From Bacteroidota bacterium (GTDB taxonomy: Bacteria; Bacteroidota; Ignavibacteria; Ignavibacteriales; Ignavibacteriaceae): 34,099 nucleotides of DNA. A model generated the notes under the pieces. It had not been told where the DNA came from, searched no databases, and saw only the letters and a program-made list of their open reading frames with translations. The translations under genes were made by a program, and so were the position numbers. Each line of letters begins with the position of its first letter. Position 1 is the first letter of the stretch. Positions 1 to 8,644 of this stretch are shown one piece after another. The stretch covers positions 1 to 34,099 of the forward strand of contig JAKIZM010000038.1 in assembly GCA_022708025.1 (NCBI GenBank), written 5' to 3'.

Positions 1-608
1 TAATCTGCTTCAATATTTGTATTCTGATCAATAAATCTTCTTTCAACTTCATCTTCTCCGACATTAACAGATGCAAGAACCATACTTTGAAGCTTCTGGG
101 TAAGTTTTGATTGCCTGATGTATTCTTCTGCCTGAATCAATGCTGCTTTATTCTGCGGATCAAAAATTGCCTGCTCATATAACTGACGATTAAAATTTCC
201 AAGCGAATCTATAAAGTTCTGTTTTAAAAAATCAGGCGGATTTTCACCTAAGATAGCATCTTTTATTTCCTGATCGGTAATTGTTATACCATATTTTTTT
301 ATTAACTGAGCAAATACTTTCTGAGTAACAATTGCATCCCAAACCTGATCTCTAATCTGATCCAGTTGTGTTTCATCAGGGTCCTGGCCTGTTTGTTTTT
401 TTTGATTTTCAACTTGCTGATCAACGGCTGTTTGAAATTCCTGGTAAGTTATATCTTCACCATTTACACTTCCAATATTATTAGTTCTTCCGCCGCCAAG
501 TGCTTCAAGAACGTTTGAATCTGATATAACCATAAAAAGAACAAACAAACCACCTACAGTAAGAATAAAGGCTGGAGCCAAACTCCTCATTTTGGCCATC
601 ATACCCAT
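1..608 (-). CDS. PpiD/SurA-like periplasmic peptidyl-prolyl isomerase, N-terminal part (cut by window edge)
   Basis: This is the first 202 codons of a membrane-anchored periplasmic chaperone; the gene runs off the left edge. After a short basic stretch comes one hydrophobic segment (about residues 9-29, APAFILTVGGLFVLFMVIS). It is followed by the sequence VNGEDITYQEFQ and a glutamine-rich helical region with QIRDQVWDAIVTQKVFAQ, the pattern of the SurA/PpiD N-terminal chaperone domain. The rotamase domain would lie outside the window, so catalytic activity cannot be judged. PpiD-type proteins sit at the Sec exit and help outer-membrane proteins fold. Three in-frame ATGs occur at 608, 602 and 599, and I took the first. 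It is divergent from the Crp/Fnr gene across 219 bases. The family is fairly sure; whether it is PpiD or another SurA_N protein is open. Confidence 0.8.
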   Translation of the reverse strand, partial: MGMMAKMRSLAPAFILTVGGLFVLFMVISDSNVLEALGGGRTNNIGSVNGEDITYQEFQTAVDQQVENQKKQTGQDPDETQLDQIRDQVWDAIVTQKVFAQLIKKYGITITDQEIKDAILGENPPDFLKQNFIDSLGNFNRQLYEQAIFDPQNKAALIQAEEYIRQSKLTQKLQSMVLASVNVGEDEVERRFIDQNTNIEAD

Positions 609-766
609 AACTATATAATCTCCGTATTATTTAACTTGAAAAATTTAGCTGATTAAAATAGATACATCGGGCTAAAAAAACAATTAAATTCAGAGGTTAT
701 AATTTTAACAATTCCCTGCTTTTATATTTATTTAAGCCTTATATGCCAGCAAGAGAAGTTATTATT

Positions 767-786
767 TGACTTTATGAGTCATCAAA
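767..786. promoter_or_regulatory. Candidate operator upstream of the Crp/Fnr gene
   Basis: TGACT-TTATG-AGTCA is a perfect 5-bp inverted repeat (767-781). Overlapping outer half-sites TTTGA (765-769) and TCAAA (782-786) form a second dyad. It lies about 45 bases before the regulator's TTG start. It resembles Crp/Fnr-family half-sites but matches neither the E. coli CRP nor the FNR consensus exactly. Autoregulation is an inference. Confidence 0.3.
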
Positions 787-827
787 GGTATTTTTTGTCT
801 CATATATTTTTATAAAGAGGTAAAAAA

Positions 828-1511
828 TTGCTAAGTAATATAGAATTTCTGTCAAATGTTCCAATTTTTTCTGAATTGGAAGAAGAAACACTTGAAAAAA
901 TTGCTAAATCAGGTGTCATCCAATCATTTAAGAAGAATTCCATCATCTTAAATGAAGAAGATTCGGGATCAGCTTTTTTCGTGATAGCAGAAGGAAAAGT
1001 TAAAATCTCCAGATCCAGCAATGACGATAAAGAAGTTATACTGGCTATGCTGAACGAATCGGATTTTTTTGGTGAAATGTCGCTGCTTGATGGTATGACA
1101 AGATCGGCTACAGTAACAGCTGTTGAAGATTCGAAAATATTTATCATTCAAAGAGCTGAGTTCCTTGATTTGCTTTTTAAATATCCGGATGTTTCAGTTG
1201 CACTATTAACTGAATTAACCAAAAGATTACGAGCCGCAACCCTGAAGATAAAAGCACTCTCTTTAAAAGATGCTGAAGGTAAAGTTGCAACTGTTCTTCT
1301 TCAGATTGCTGATGAAGTTGGTAAAATTAGACAAGGTGTTGTTGAGATTGATCACCTGCCTTATCAGCAGGAATTGGCTAATATGGCTGGTACTTCAAGA
1401 GAAACAATTTCCAGAACTCTGCACTCATTTGCCAAAAAAGGTTTGGTTGAACTGGACGGTTCAAGATTAAGAATTATCGATTATGAAAAATTCAAAGAGA
1501 TGTTTCACTGA
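828..1511 (+). CDS. Crp/Fnr family transcriptional regulator
   Basis: A 227-residue global-type regulator. Residues 10-125 form a cyclic-nucleotide-binding beta-roll: GEMSLLDG at 82-89 followed by TRSATV, whose Arg92-Ser93 matches the cAMP phosphate-binding pair of CRP. Residues 150-220 form a winged helix-turn-helix with recognition helix GTSRETISRTLHSF. There is no cysteine anywhere, so it is not an FNR-type iron-sulfur oxygen sensor. A cyclic nucleotide or another small ligand is more likely. The start is TTG at 828, supported by an AAAGAGG ribosome site at 814-820 with 7-base spacing; there is no better in-frame ATG nearby. The PHP-domain gene begins 3 bases after the stop, so the two are almost certainly co-transcribed. 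The targets are unknown. Confidence 0.92.
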   Translation: MLSNIEFLSNVPIFSELEEETLEKIAKSGVIQSFKKNSIILNEEDSGSAFFVIAEGKVKISRSSNDDKEVILAMLNESDFFGEMSLLDGMTRSATVTAVEDSKIFIIQRAEFLDLLFKYPDVSVALLTELTKRLRAATLKIKALSLKDAEGKVATVLLQIADEVGKIRQGVVEIDHLPYQQELANMAGTSRETISRTLHSFAKKGLVELDGSRLRIIDYEKFKEMFH

Positions 1512-1514
1512 TCT

Positions 1515-2345
1515 ATGAGTGTCAGAGTTGATCTACATATGCATTCAAAATATTCTGATGGACAGCATACACCTGAAGAATTAATTTCTAAAGTCAAAGA
1601 TGCCGGAATTGATGTAATAAGTATAACAGATCACGATACCGTTGATGGTATTTCTGAAGCTATTGAAATCGGGAAAAAATTTAATATTGAAGTAATACCC
1701 GGTTTAGAGATCAGTTCAGATATTAAGGATCGTGAAGTCCATATACTTGCTTATTTTTTTGATCCTGCAAATAAAGAGCTTGAAGAATATCTTAAGTTTT
1801 TCAGAGCTGAAAGAATTAAACGTGCAATAAGAATAATCGAGAAACTTAATACTCTCGGTTTGTATCTTACTATTGAAGATGTAATGAGTATTGCAAAAAA
1901 TTCAGCAGTTGGCAGACCGCATATCGCAAAAGCAATGGTATTAAAAGGATTGGTAAGTAACTATTTTGAAGCTTTCAGTAAATATATCGGCAATAACTGC
2001 CCTGCTTATGAAAGAAAAGTTCATGTTTCACCCAGAAGTGCATTTAAAATAATCAGTGATGCCGGCGGTTTATCTTTTATAGCTCATCCAGGTTCTTTAC
2101 CGGATGTTATTATGGTCGAACTTATTGAAGCCGGATTAGATGGAATTGAAGTTGTGCATCCATCTCATCTGCCTCATCAGATTAAGCATTACAGAGGAAT
2201 AGTAAATGAGTATTTTTTACTTGAAAGCGGCGGCTCAGATTTTCATGGCGGCGATAGAAATGATTATGATATCTTGGGCAAATATTGTGTGCCTTATTCC
2301 AGAGTTGAAGCAATGCGTAAACAGATAATAAGAAATTCAGCATAG
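1515..2345 (+). CDS. PHP-domain phosphoesterase, TrpH/YciV-like
   Basis: A 276-residue polymerase-and-histidinol-phosphatase (PHP) domain protein. The metal-binding set is visible: DLHMHSKYSDG (His8, His10, Asp15), ITDHDTVDG (His40), GLEIS (Glu65), REVHILAY (His76), FIAHPG and SDFHGG near the C-terminus. This is the layout of the stand-alone TrpH/YciV subfamily. Characterised members are nucleotide phosphatases acting on 3',5'-bisphosphates or 5'-to-3' exonucleases on short RNA. All metal ligands appear intact, so an active cytoplasmic enzyme is expected. It follows the Crp/Fnr regulator with a 3-base gap. The exact substrate cannot be read from sequence. Confidence 0.9.
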   Translation: MSVRVDLHMHSKYSDGQHTPEELISKVKDAGIDVISITDHDTVDGISEAIEIGKKFNIEVIPGLEISSDIKDREVHILAYFFDPANKELEEYLKFFRAERIKRAIRIIEKLNTLGLYLTIEDVMSIAKNSAVGRPHIAKAMVLKGLVSNYFEAFSKYIGNNCPAYERKVHVSPRSAFKIISDAGGLSFIAHPGSLPDVIMVELIEAGLDGIEVVHPSHLPHQIKHYRGIVNEYFLLESGGSDFHGGDRNDYDILGKYCVPYSRVEAMRKQIIRNSA

Positions 2346-2551
2346 CATTGCAGGTTCTGAAGTTTTTTTAATTAAAGATACGATTGAACAAATAATTGAG
2401 TTTACAGAATTAAAGAAAGAGTTGATAAATATCATTTACAGAGTAAGATTTTTCCACTTTTAATAAATCCAAATAATTATATTTTAACATAAACAATATT
2501 TAGAGAGATATAGATATAATATCTACTGCATAAACAAATCTGGAAACAAAA
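2346..2551. other. Intergenic region upstream of the PorZ-like gene
   Basis: 206 bases of very AT-rich DNA between the PHP gene and the PorZ-like gene. It must hold the promoter of the latter, but I see no convincing hairpin, operator or small reading frame in it. Confidence 0.4.
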
Positions 2552-4777
2552 ATGAAAAATATCATTTCAATTATTGTTTTGTTAACTCTGTTTTCAAATG
2601 CCTTTGCACAACAACAAACCAATTGGAAAAATTATGCCAATATGGAAAAAGTTAATTCTCTGGCCATTGTTGAAAACGGTGTTTGGGCAGCAACAAGCGG
2701 TGGAGCATTTTATTACGATTTTACCAGTAACGCATACGAGACTTATACTAAGGCAAAAGGTTTACTCGGCAGAAATTTAGTTTCAACTGCAATTGATCGT
2801 TATAATAAAGTATGGTTTGGAAGTGCCAACGGAACAATAGATGTTTATAATCCGCAAAGCGGTAGCTTTAGATCAATTCTGGATATTTATAACTCTGATA
2901 AAACAAATAAATCAATAAATAATATATCTGTGCGTGGTGATAGTATTTTCATCTCAACAGATTTTGGTATCTCTGTTATTGATGCAAATAACTATTTCTT
3001 CTATGATACTTATTTCAAGTTTGGAACGTTCACTTCAAACATTAAAGTTAATCATACTTTTATTACTGACCTGATTTATGCAGCTACACAAGAAGGTGTT
3101 GCAATTCAAAAACCCGGCGCATTAAATCTTTCTGCTCCGGAATCCTGGAATGTCTATAATCAAAGTAATGGATTGCCGACCAGCATAGTCAATAAATTAG
3201 CTTTTTATAATGGTAATCTCATTGCTGCTACAAATCTTGGATTATCAATATTTGATGGCAACACCTGGCAAACATATCTCGGACTAACAAACATAAAAAT
3301 ACTTGATATAGCTGCTGATGGTTCAAATTTGTATCTGCTTACTCCTGATAAAGTATTGTTATACGATGGAAACAGCTTAAATGAAATTAAAAGTATAAGC
3401 GCAAATCCGACTCAATTGGCTTATTCAAACGCTAATGGTTTAATCATCTCAACAAATACCGGAATTCTAACAGATTCCGGGATACTTGCTCCGAACGGAC
3501 CAGCAGCAAATCAATTTCCTAATATGATTGTTGACAAACAGGGTAACCTGTGGTCTGCAAGCGGCAAAGATATTTCCGGAAAAGGTTTATATAAGTTTGA
3601 TGGATTAACCTGGGAAACATATAATACAACAAATTATCCTGAACTCTATTCGAATGCATACTATTCTGTTTTCTGTTCAAGCAATAATACAATTTATGCA
3701 GGTAATTGGGGACAAGGCTTTGTTAAAATTAATTCAGATGGAATAGTAAGATATCACGCTGATAATACTCCAATGGTTGGTATAAACCAGGATAATAAGT
3801 TTGTGGTTATCCCTGCCTTTGCTGAAGATTCAAAAAATAATTTGTGGATTCTGAATTTAAGACCTGCTGACAAAAAGTCACTTTATCTATTAACAAAAGA
3901 TAGTGTTTGGTATAGCTTTCAGAACCCTTCCGAACAATATGGAGATGTTAGCGAATTTAAAAATCTTGTTATAGATAATTATGGAACCAAATGGTATCTG
4001 ATGACAAATGGAGGAGGTCTTGGTTTATATTATTTTAATGAAAGAGGAACTTATAATAATGAATCTGATGATGCTTATGGTTTTGTCGGCAAAACACAGG
4101 GTTTAACAAGCAATAGTGTTTTAAGTATTGCAGTTGACAGACGCGGCGATGTTTGGGTTGGAACAAACTTAGGAGTTAACATAATTACAAATCCCGGCAT
4201 TGTTTTAAACTCAACTAATCCTCAATTAAAAATCAGCACTTCTTTTTCTGTAAGACAGCAAACTATTAACGCAATAATAGTTGATCCGTTGAATCAAAAA
4301 TGGCTTGGAACAAATCAAGGCTTAATGCTTTTAAACTCTGATGGAACACAACTATTAAAAACTCTTAACACAAAAAACAGTTTTCTTCCATCTGATGTAA
4401 TTACCAGTTTAGCAATTGATGAAAAAACAGGAAGAATATATGTAGGCACAGATGAAGGTTTAACTTCATTTGATACTCCGTCAATTTTACCGGTTGAAAG
4501 TTTTAATGGATTAACAATTTTCCCGAATCCGCTTAAGTTAAATAATGAACCGAAATTAGTTACTATTGATGGATTAATAAGAAATTCTGACATCAAAATT
4601 GTTACAGTATCTGGTAAGCTTATCAGGCAATTTTCTGCACCAGGCGGAAGAACAGCTTTCTGGGATGGCAGAGATGAAAATGGAAATCTTGTTAACAGCG
4701 GAGTGTATATTGTAATAGCTTATGATCAGGAAGGTAATAATGTTGAAACCGGAAAAATTGCTGTTATCAGAGAGTAG
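2552..4777 (+). CDS. porZ: PorZ-like beta-propeller protein with T9SS-type C-terminal domain
   Basis: A 741-residue exported protein. Residues 1-19 are a signal peptide ending NAFAQ. The body is built of beta-propeller repeats with recurring VWAAT..GGAFYYD, VWFGSANGTIDVY, IFISTDFGISVID, KWYLMTNGG, VWVGTNLGVNI and KWLGTNQGL motifs. The N-terminal pattern (GLLGRNLVSTA, then NGTIDVY, then ISTDFGISV and a following DTYF) resembles the N-terminal propeller of PorZ, a component of the T9SS attachment complex. The last 90 residues start at IFPNPL and end in a FlgD-like/sorting-domain fold (WDGRDENGNLVNSGVYIV). The length is close to that of PorZ. An alternative is a generic two-component-regulator-propeller T9SS cargo protein. 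An ABC-F gene follows 11 bases later. Confidence 0.7.
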   Translation: MKNIISIIVLLTLFSNAFAQQQTNWKNYANMEKVNSLAIVENGVWAATSGGAFYYDFTSNAYETYTKAKGLLGRNLVSTAIDRYNKVWFGSANGTIDVYNPQSGSFRSILDIYNSDKTNKSINNISVRGDSIFISTDFGISVIDANNYFFYDTYFKFGTFTSNIKVNHTFITDLIYAATQEGVAIQKPGALNLSAPESWNVYNQSNGLPTSIVNKLAFYNGNLIAATNLGLSIFDGNTWQTYLGLTNIKILDIAADGSNLYLLTPDKVLLYDGNSLNEIKSISANPTQLAYSNANGLIISTNTGILTDSGILAPNGPAANQFPNMIVDKQGNLWSASGKDISGKGLYKFDGLTWETYNTTNYPELYSNAYYSVFCSSNNTIYAGNWGQGFVKINSDGIVRYHADNTPMVGINQDNKFVVIPAFAEDSKNNLWILNLRPADKKSLYLLTKDSVWYSFQNPSEQYGDVSEFKNLVIDNYGTKWYLMTNGGGLGLYYFNERGTYNNESDDAYGFVGKTQGLTSNSVLSIAVDRRGDVWVGTNLGVNIITNPGIVLNSTNPQLKISTSFSVRQQTINAIIVDPLNQKWLGTNQGLMLLNSDGTQLLKTLNTKNSFLPSDVITSLAIDEKTGRIYVGTDEGLTSFDTPSILPVESFNGLTIFPNPLKLNNEPKLVTIDGLIRNSDIKIVTVSGKLIRQFSAPGGRTAFWDGRDENGNLVNSGVYIVIAYDQEGNNVETGKIAVIRE

Positions 4778-4788
4778 CTGTATCTGTA

Positions 4789-6744
4789 ATGATTGATCTT
4801 GTAAATATTTCTTTACAATTCAACGGTAAATACCTTTTTAAAAACGTCAATTATAAAATCGCATCCGGCGATAAGATTTCACTTGTCGGAGCAAACGGCA
4901 CAGGAAAATCATCTCTTCTTAAAATTATCAAAGGTAATCTTCAACCTGAAACCGGTGAAGTATTAAAACAAAAAAGAATCTCAATCGGATATCTACCACA
5001 GGAACACGTTACGCACTCTGGAAATACTTTACTTGAAGAAGCTTCATCAGCGCTTAGTGATATTATCGAGCTAAATAATAAAGAAAAAGAAATTACAGAT
5101 GCACTAAATGCCGCTGATCTTACTGATGAAGAGAAAATGGACCTTGCACATCAACTTGGAGAAGTTCATCATATTCTTGAAAGTATGGGCTCTTATTCTG
5201 CACAATCAAAAGTAGAAAAGATTTTAACAGGTTTAGGTTTTGAGGAATCTGATTTCAACCGTTTAACAGATGAATTTTCCGGCGGCTGGCAGATGAGAAT
5301 TGCACTTGCAAAAATTCTTATTTCACAAAATGATATACTCCTTTTAGATGAGCCAACTAATCACCTAGATATTGATTCGCTTGAATGGCTGATTGATTTC
5401 TTGAAAGCTTATAAAGGTGCATTGCTGATTGTTTCGCACGATAAGAATTTTGTAAATCAGGTTACAAATAAAACATTAGAAATTTTTCTTGGAAAGTTTT
5501 TTACTTTCAAAGGCGATTATGATGCATATCTACGATATAAAGCTGAACGGGATGAACAGGCAATACAACAGTTTGAACAGCAACAAAAGAAAATAAAAGA
5601 AACAGAAAGATTTATTGAACGATTCAGATATAAAGCCACAAAAGCCCGTCAGGTTCAAAGCAGGATAAAACAACTTGAGAAAATAGAATTAGTTGAATTG
5701 CCTGAATCTAATTCTGAAGTTAATATCAGATTTCCTGAACCTACTCAAAGCGGTAGAACGCCGATAAAATTAAATAACATTTTTAAATCATACGGCAATA
5801 AGAAAGTTTTTGAAGGCATTGATTTTGAAATTGAACGCGGAGAAAAGATTGCCTTTGTTGGACCGAACGGTGCAGGTAAATCTACTCTAGCTAAAATAAT
5901 AGCCGGAGTAATTGATTATAATTCAGGTGAAAGAATTGTCGGACATAATACTATCATATCATATTACGCTCAGGATGTAGCCGATAACCTTAATCCTGAT
6001 CTGGAAATTATAGAAACTGTTGACGGAATTGCGGAAGAAAAAACTCTCGGTCAATTAAGATCATTGCTTGGTTCATTTCTTTTTTCTGGTGATGATGTAT
6101 TTAAGAAAGTAGGAGTTCTTTCAGGAGGAGAAAAAAGTCGTGTTGCGCTATGCAAGATACTACTTACGAAAGCAAATTTTATAATACTTGATGAGCCAAC
6201 CAACCATCTTGATTATAATTCAAAATTGATATTGCAAAAAGCATTGATCGATTTTAAAGGAACTTTGATTTTAGTATCACACGATATAGATTTTTTAAGA
6301 CCAATTGTTACAAAAGTTATTGATATCCGTAAAGGAAATCTTAAAACTTATTATGGAGATATTGATTACTTTTTGGGAAAAAGAGAATTCTCAACAATTG
6401 AAAGAGATTATACAACCAAGCTAAAAAAAGAAAAAACCGAATTACCAGTTACTAATCGAAAAGAACAAAAAAGACTCGAAGCCGAAATACGGCAGCAAAA
6501 GCATAAAGCAACAAAGGATATTGTAAAAGAAATTTCTAAAGTTGAGAATCTTATTGATACTTACGAAAACGAAATAAAAGAATTAGAAAAAAAGCTAGCT
6601 GACCCTGCTATCTATTCAAAAGGTGAAACAGCTAAAGAGACAACTAAAAATTTTAATGATGCTAAATCCAATCTTGAGCTTGCTATGAAAAAATGGGAAG
6701 AGCTGAACAACAAGTTAAGTGAAATCGAATCTCAATTTAACTAA
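4789..6744 (+). CDS. ABC-F family ATPase (ribosome-associated translation factor type)
   Basis: A 651-residue protein with two fused ABC ATPase domains and no membrane segments, the ABC-F architecture. Walker A motifs are GANGTGKS (residues 34-41) and GPNGAGKS. The signatures are EFSGGWQMR and LSGGEKSR. Both Walker B motifs read LDEPTNHLD, and each is followed by a VSHD switch. The interdomain linker is long, basic and helical (ERFIERFRYKATKARQVQSR), as in Uup/YdiF/EttA-type proteins that enter the ribosomal E site. The last 90 residues are a charged coiled coil, as in Uup. Its role is expected in translation rather than transport. It probably shares a transcript with the PorZ-like gene, which is a functionally odd pairing. 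Its stop codon overlaps that of the convergent ROK kinase. Confidence 0.93.
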   Translation: MIDLVNISLQFNGKYLFKNVNYKIASGDKISLVGANGTGKSSLLKIIKGNLQPETGEVLKQKRISIGYLPQEHVTHSGNTLLEEASSALSDIIELNNKEKEITDALNAADLTDEEKMDLAHQLGEVHHILESMGSYSAQSKVEKILTGLGFEESDFNRLTDEFSGGWQMRIALAKILISQNDILLLDEPTNHLDIDSLEWLIDFLKAYKGALLIVSHDKNFVNQVTNKTLEIFLGKFFTFKGDYDAYLRYKAERDEQAIQQFEQQQKKIKETERFIERFRYKATKARQVQSRIKQLEKIELVELPESNSEVNIRFPEPTQSGRTPIKLNNIFKSYGNKKVFEGIDFEIERGEKIAFVGPNGAGKSTLAKIIAGVIDYNSGERIVGHNTIISYYAQDVADNLNPDLEIIETVDGIAEEKTLGQLRSLLGSFLFSGDDVFKKVGVLSGGEKSRVALCKILLTKANFIILDEPTNHLDYNSKLILQKALIDFKGTLILVSHDIDFLRPIVTKVIDIRKGNLKTYYGDIDYFLGKREFSTIERDYTTKLKKEKTELPVTNRKEQKRLEAEIRQQKHKATKDIVKEISKVENLIDTYENEIKELEKKLADPAIYSKGETAKETTKNFNDAKSNLELAMKKWEELNNKLSEIESQFN

Positions 6745-7718
6745 ACTTTAATTCCGAGAAATTCTTCTGCTAAAGCTAATCCACCATAAATTGCAGCATT
6801 ATCACCTAATCTTGATGCAACAATTTTCACTCCCTTTCCCGAAACACTGAAAACTTGTTTAAAAAATTCCTCTTTAATTATCGGAAGCATAAAATCTCCT
6901 AACGCCTCAATCACTCCACCACCTAATACTATCATATCAAAATTCATTAAGCTGCAAACACTGCCTAAGACATCGCCAATTACTTTACAGGAATCACTTA
7001 TTCGTTTTATAACAACTTTATCTCCTTTTTCAACTGCATATTTCAATTCACTGCTTTTAATTCTTTGATTTGATTTTACTAAATCAGAAAGAACACTTTT
7101 CTTCTTAAGTCTTTTAATATCATATACAATTTGTTTAACAACTGCTGTTCTGCTTGCGATAGCTTCAAAACATCCTTTTTTGCCGCAACCGCATTCAGGT
7201 CCGTTTTTCTCTACAAGCATATGTCCAATTTCACCAGCAACAAATGAAGAGCCGCGATATAATTTATTATTAAGAACGATTCCTCCGCCTATTCCAGTTC
7301 CAATAAAAACGGCAAGCATATTATTTGACTTCTTTCCCACTTCAAAATTTTTTATTCCTAATGCTCCAAGGTTCACATCGTTTTCCAGTAATACAGGATA
7401 TGAAATTAATTTCTGCAGTTCTGTTTTCATTTTAAAATTCTTTATTCCAAGATTCGGCGCTAAACCTATGATGCCTGTATGAGGATTTACAGAGCCAGGA
7501 ACACCAAGACAAACAGCAACAATATTATTCCTTTTTAATCCGGATGATTTGACTACTTTATTGATTAGTTCTGAAACATCTTTAACATATGCTTTTGTTC
7601 CACTTGAAATATTTGTTGATCTTTTTTGACTTGCTATAATTCCCTTTTTTGAATTAATAACTGATGCAAGGATTTTTGTGCCTCCCATATCAACACTGAT
7701 TATAAATTTCTCCGGCAT
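6741..7718 (-). CDS. ROK family sugar kinase, probable glucokinase
   Basis: A 325-residue cytoplasmic kinase that would phosphorylate glucose or a related hexose. The phosphate-binding DMGGTK lies at residues 10-15, the catalytic Asp in ENDVNLGALG (Asp114), and the ATP-binding GTGIGGGIV at 139-147. The ROK zinc site is complete: His165 in GEIGHM, then CGCGKKGC (Cys175, Cys177, Cys182). There is no N-terminal helix-turn-helix, so it is an enzyme and not a NagC/XylR-type repressor. Length and motifs fit bacterial glucokinases, but N-acetylglucosamine, N-acetylmannosamine or fructose kinase cannot be excluded. It is convergent with the ABC-F gene and divergent from rsmA. An AGGAGAT ribosome site lies just upstream of the ATG. 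Confidence 0.9.
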   Translation of the reverse strand: MPEKFIISVDMGGTKILASVINSKKGIIASQKRSTNISSGTKAYVKDVSELINKVVKSSGLKRNNIVAVCLGVPGSVNPHTGIIGLAPNLGIKNFKMKTELQKLISYPVLLENDVNLGALGIKNFEVGKKSNNMLAVFIGTGIGGGIVLNNKLYRGSSFVAGEIGHMLVEKNGPECGCGKKGCFEAIASRTAVVKQIVYDIKRLKKKSVLSDLVKSNQRIKSSELKYAVEKGDKVVIKRISDSCKVIGDVLGSVCSLMNFDMIVLGGGVIEALGDFMLPIIKEEFFKQVFSVSGKGVKIVASRLGDNAAIYGGLALAEEFLGIKV

Positions 7719-7841
7719 TAAATCTCCTGTTAATAATTAAAAAGTGTGTATTAAAATTTATTTGATATTTTTTTCTTATACAAACTGTTTTACAGGATTA
7801 AAAAATAAATCCTTATCTTTTATTGTATTGTAATTGAAATT

Positions 7842-8630
7842 ATGAGCAAAATATTACCATTAAAAAGATTCGGACAAAATTATCTGCAGGATCAAAACAT
7901 AATCAGAAAAATTATTTCTGAAATTGATCCTAAAGAAAAAGATGTAATAATTGAAATTGGTCCCGGTCAAGGAGCACTTACTCAGCATTTAGTAAAATTA
8001 AAATCAAACTTTAGTGCAATAGAAATTGATAAAAGAGTTATTGATGATTTAAGGAATCGATTTGAAAGAATAAGAATTATTCAACAGGATTTTCTTGAAG
8101 TTGATTTATCCGAATTCTATAAAGATAATAAAAACAGATTAAGAATCGTGGGAAACATTCCATATAACATTACATCACCAATACTCTTTAAACTTTTTGA
8201 TAATAACAAAATCATCAAAGATGCAATTTTGATGGTTCAACTTGAAGTAGCTAAAAGAATGACTGCAAAAATCGGTACGAAAGATTACGGAATACTTTCA
8301 GTATTGCTTAATTATTTCGGCACAGTAGTATTAGCATTTAAAGTATCACGAAATAATTTTTATCCCAAACCAAATGTAGATTCTGCAATTGTCCATATCT
8401 TTTTTAATGAGGAAAGAATTGATACTGAGTTCAATTCAATGTTCAAGTCAATCGTAAAATCTTCATTCGGAAATAGAAGAAAAACACTTAAAAATTCACT
8501 GAGCAATAGTATATTTGCTGACATAGATTTTAGTAATAGCGGAATAGACTTATCAAATCGTGCTGAACAGCTTAATGTTGATGATTTTATTAAGCTCGCT
8601 AAATTTGCTCAACAAAATAAATCCAGGTAA
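7842..8630 (+). CDS. rsmA: 16S rRNA (adenine1518-N6/adenine1519-N6)-dimethyltransferase RsmA (KsgA)
   Basis: A 262-residue SAM-dependent enzyme that dimethylates the two adjacent adenines in the 3' terminal hairpin of 16S rRNA during small-subunit assembly. The diagnostic features are the N-terminal RFGQNYLQD, SAM-binding IEIGPGQGALT (residues 37-47), the acidic EID at 61-63, and the catalytic NIPYNITSP (105-113). The C-terminal helical domain carries SSFGNRRKTLKNSLS, typical of KsgA. The length is normal. It heads a plus-strand group with a PAP2 gene and menG, and is divergent from the ROK kinase across 123 bases that hold both promoters. Confidence 0.96.
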   Translation: MSKILPLKRFGQNYLQDQNIIRKIISEIDPKEKDVIIEIGPGQGALTQHLVKLKSNFSAIEIDKRVIDDLRNRFERIRIIQQDFLEVDLSEFYKDNKNRLRIVGNIPYNITSPILFKLFDNNKIIKDAILMVQLEVAKRMTAKIGTKDYGILSVLLNYFGTVVLAFKVSRNNFYPKPNVDSAIVHIFFNEERIDTEFNSMFKSIVKSSFGNRRKTLKNSLSNSIFADIDFSNSGIDLSNRAEQLNVDDFIKLAKFAQQNKSR

Positions 8631-8644
8631 TGTTAAACTGATTG

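Noticed and set aside
7719..7841. Defined sigma-70 promoter for rsmA (TTTACA at 7789 with a TATCTT-like box)
   Set aside because: The boxes are weak in DNA this AT-rich, and promoter consensus in this phylum may differ, so I do not list it as a feature.
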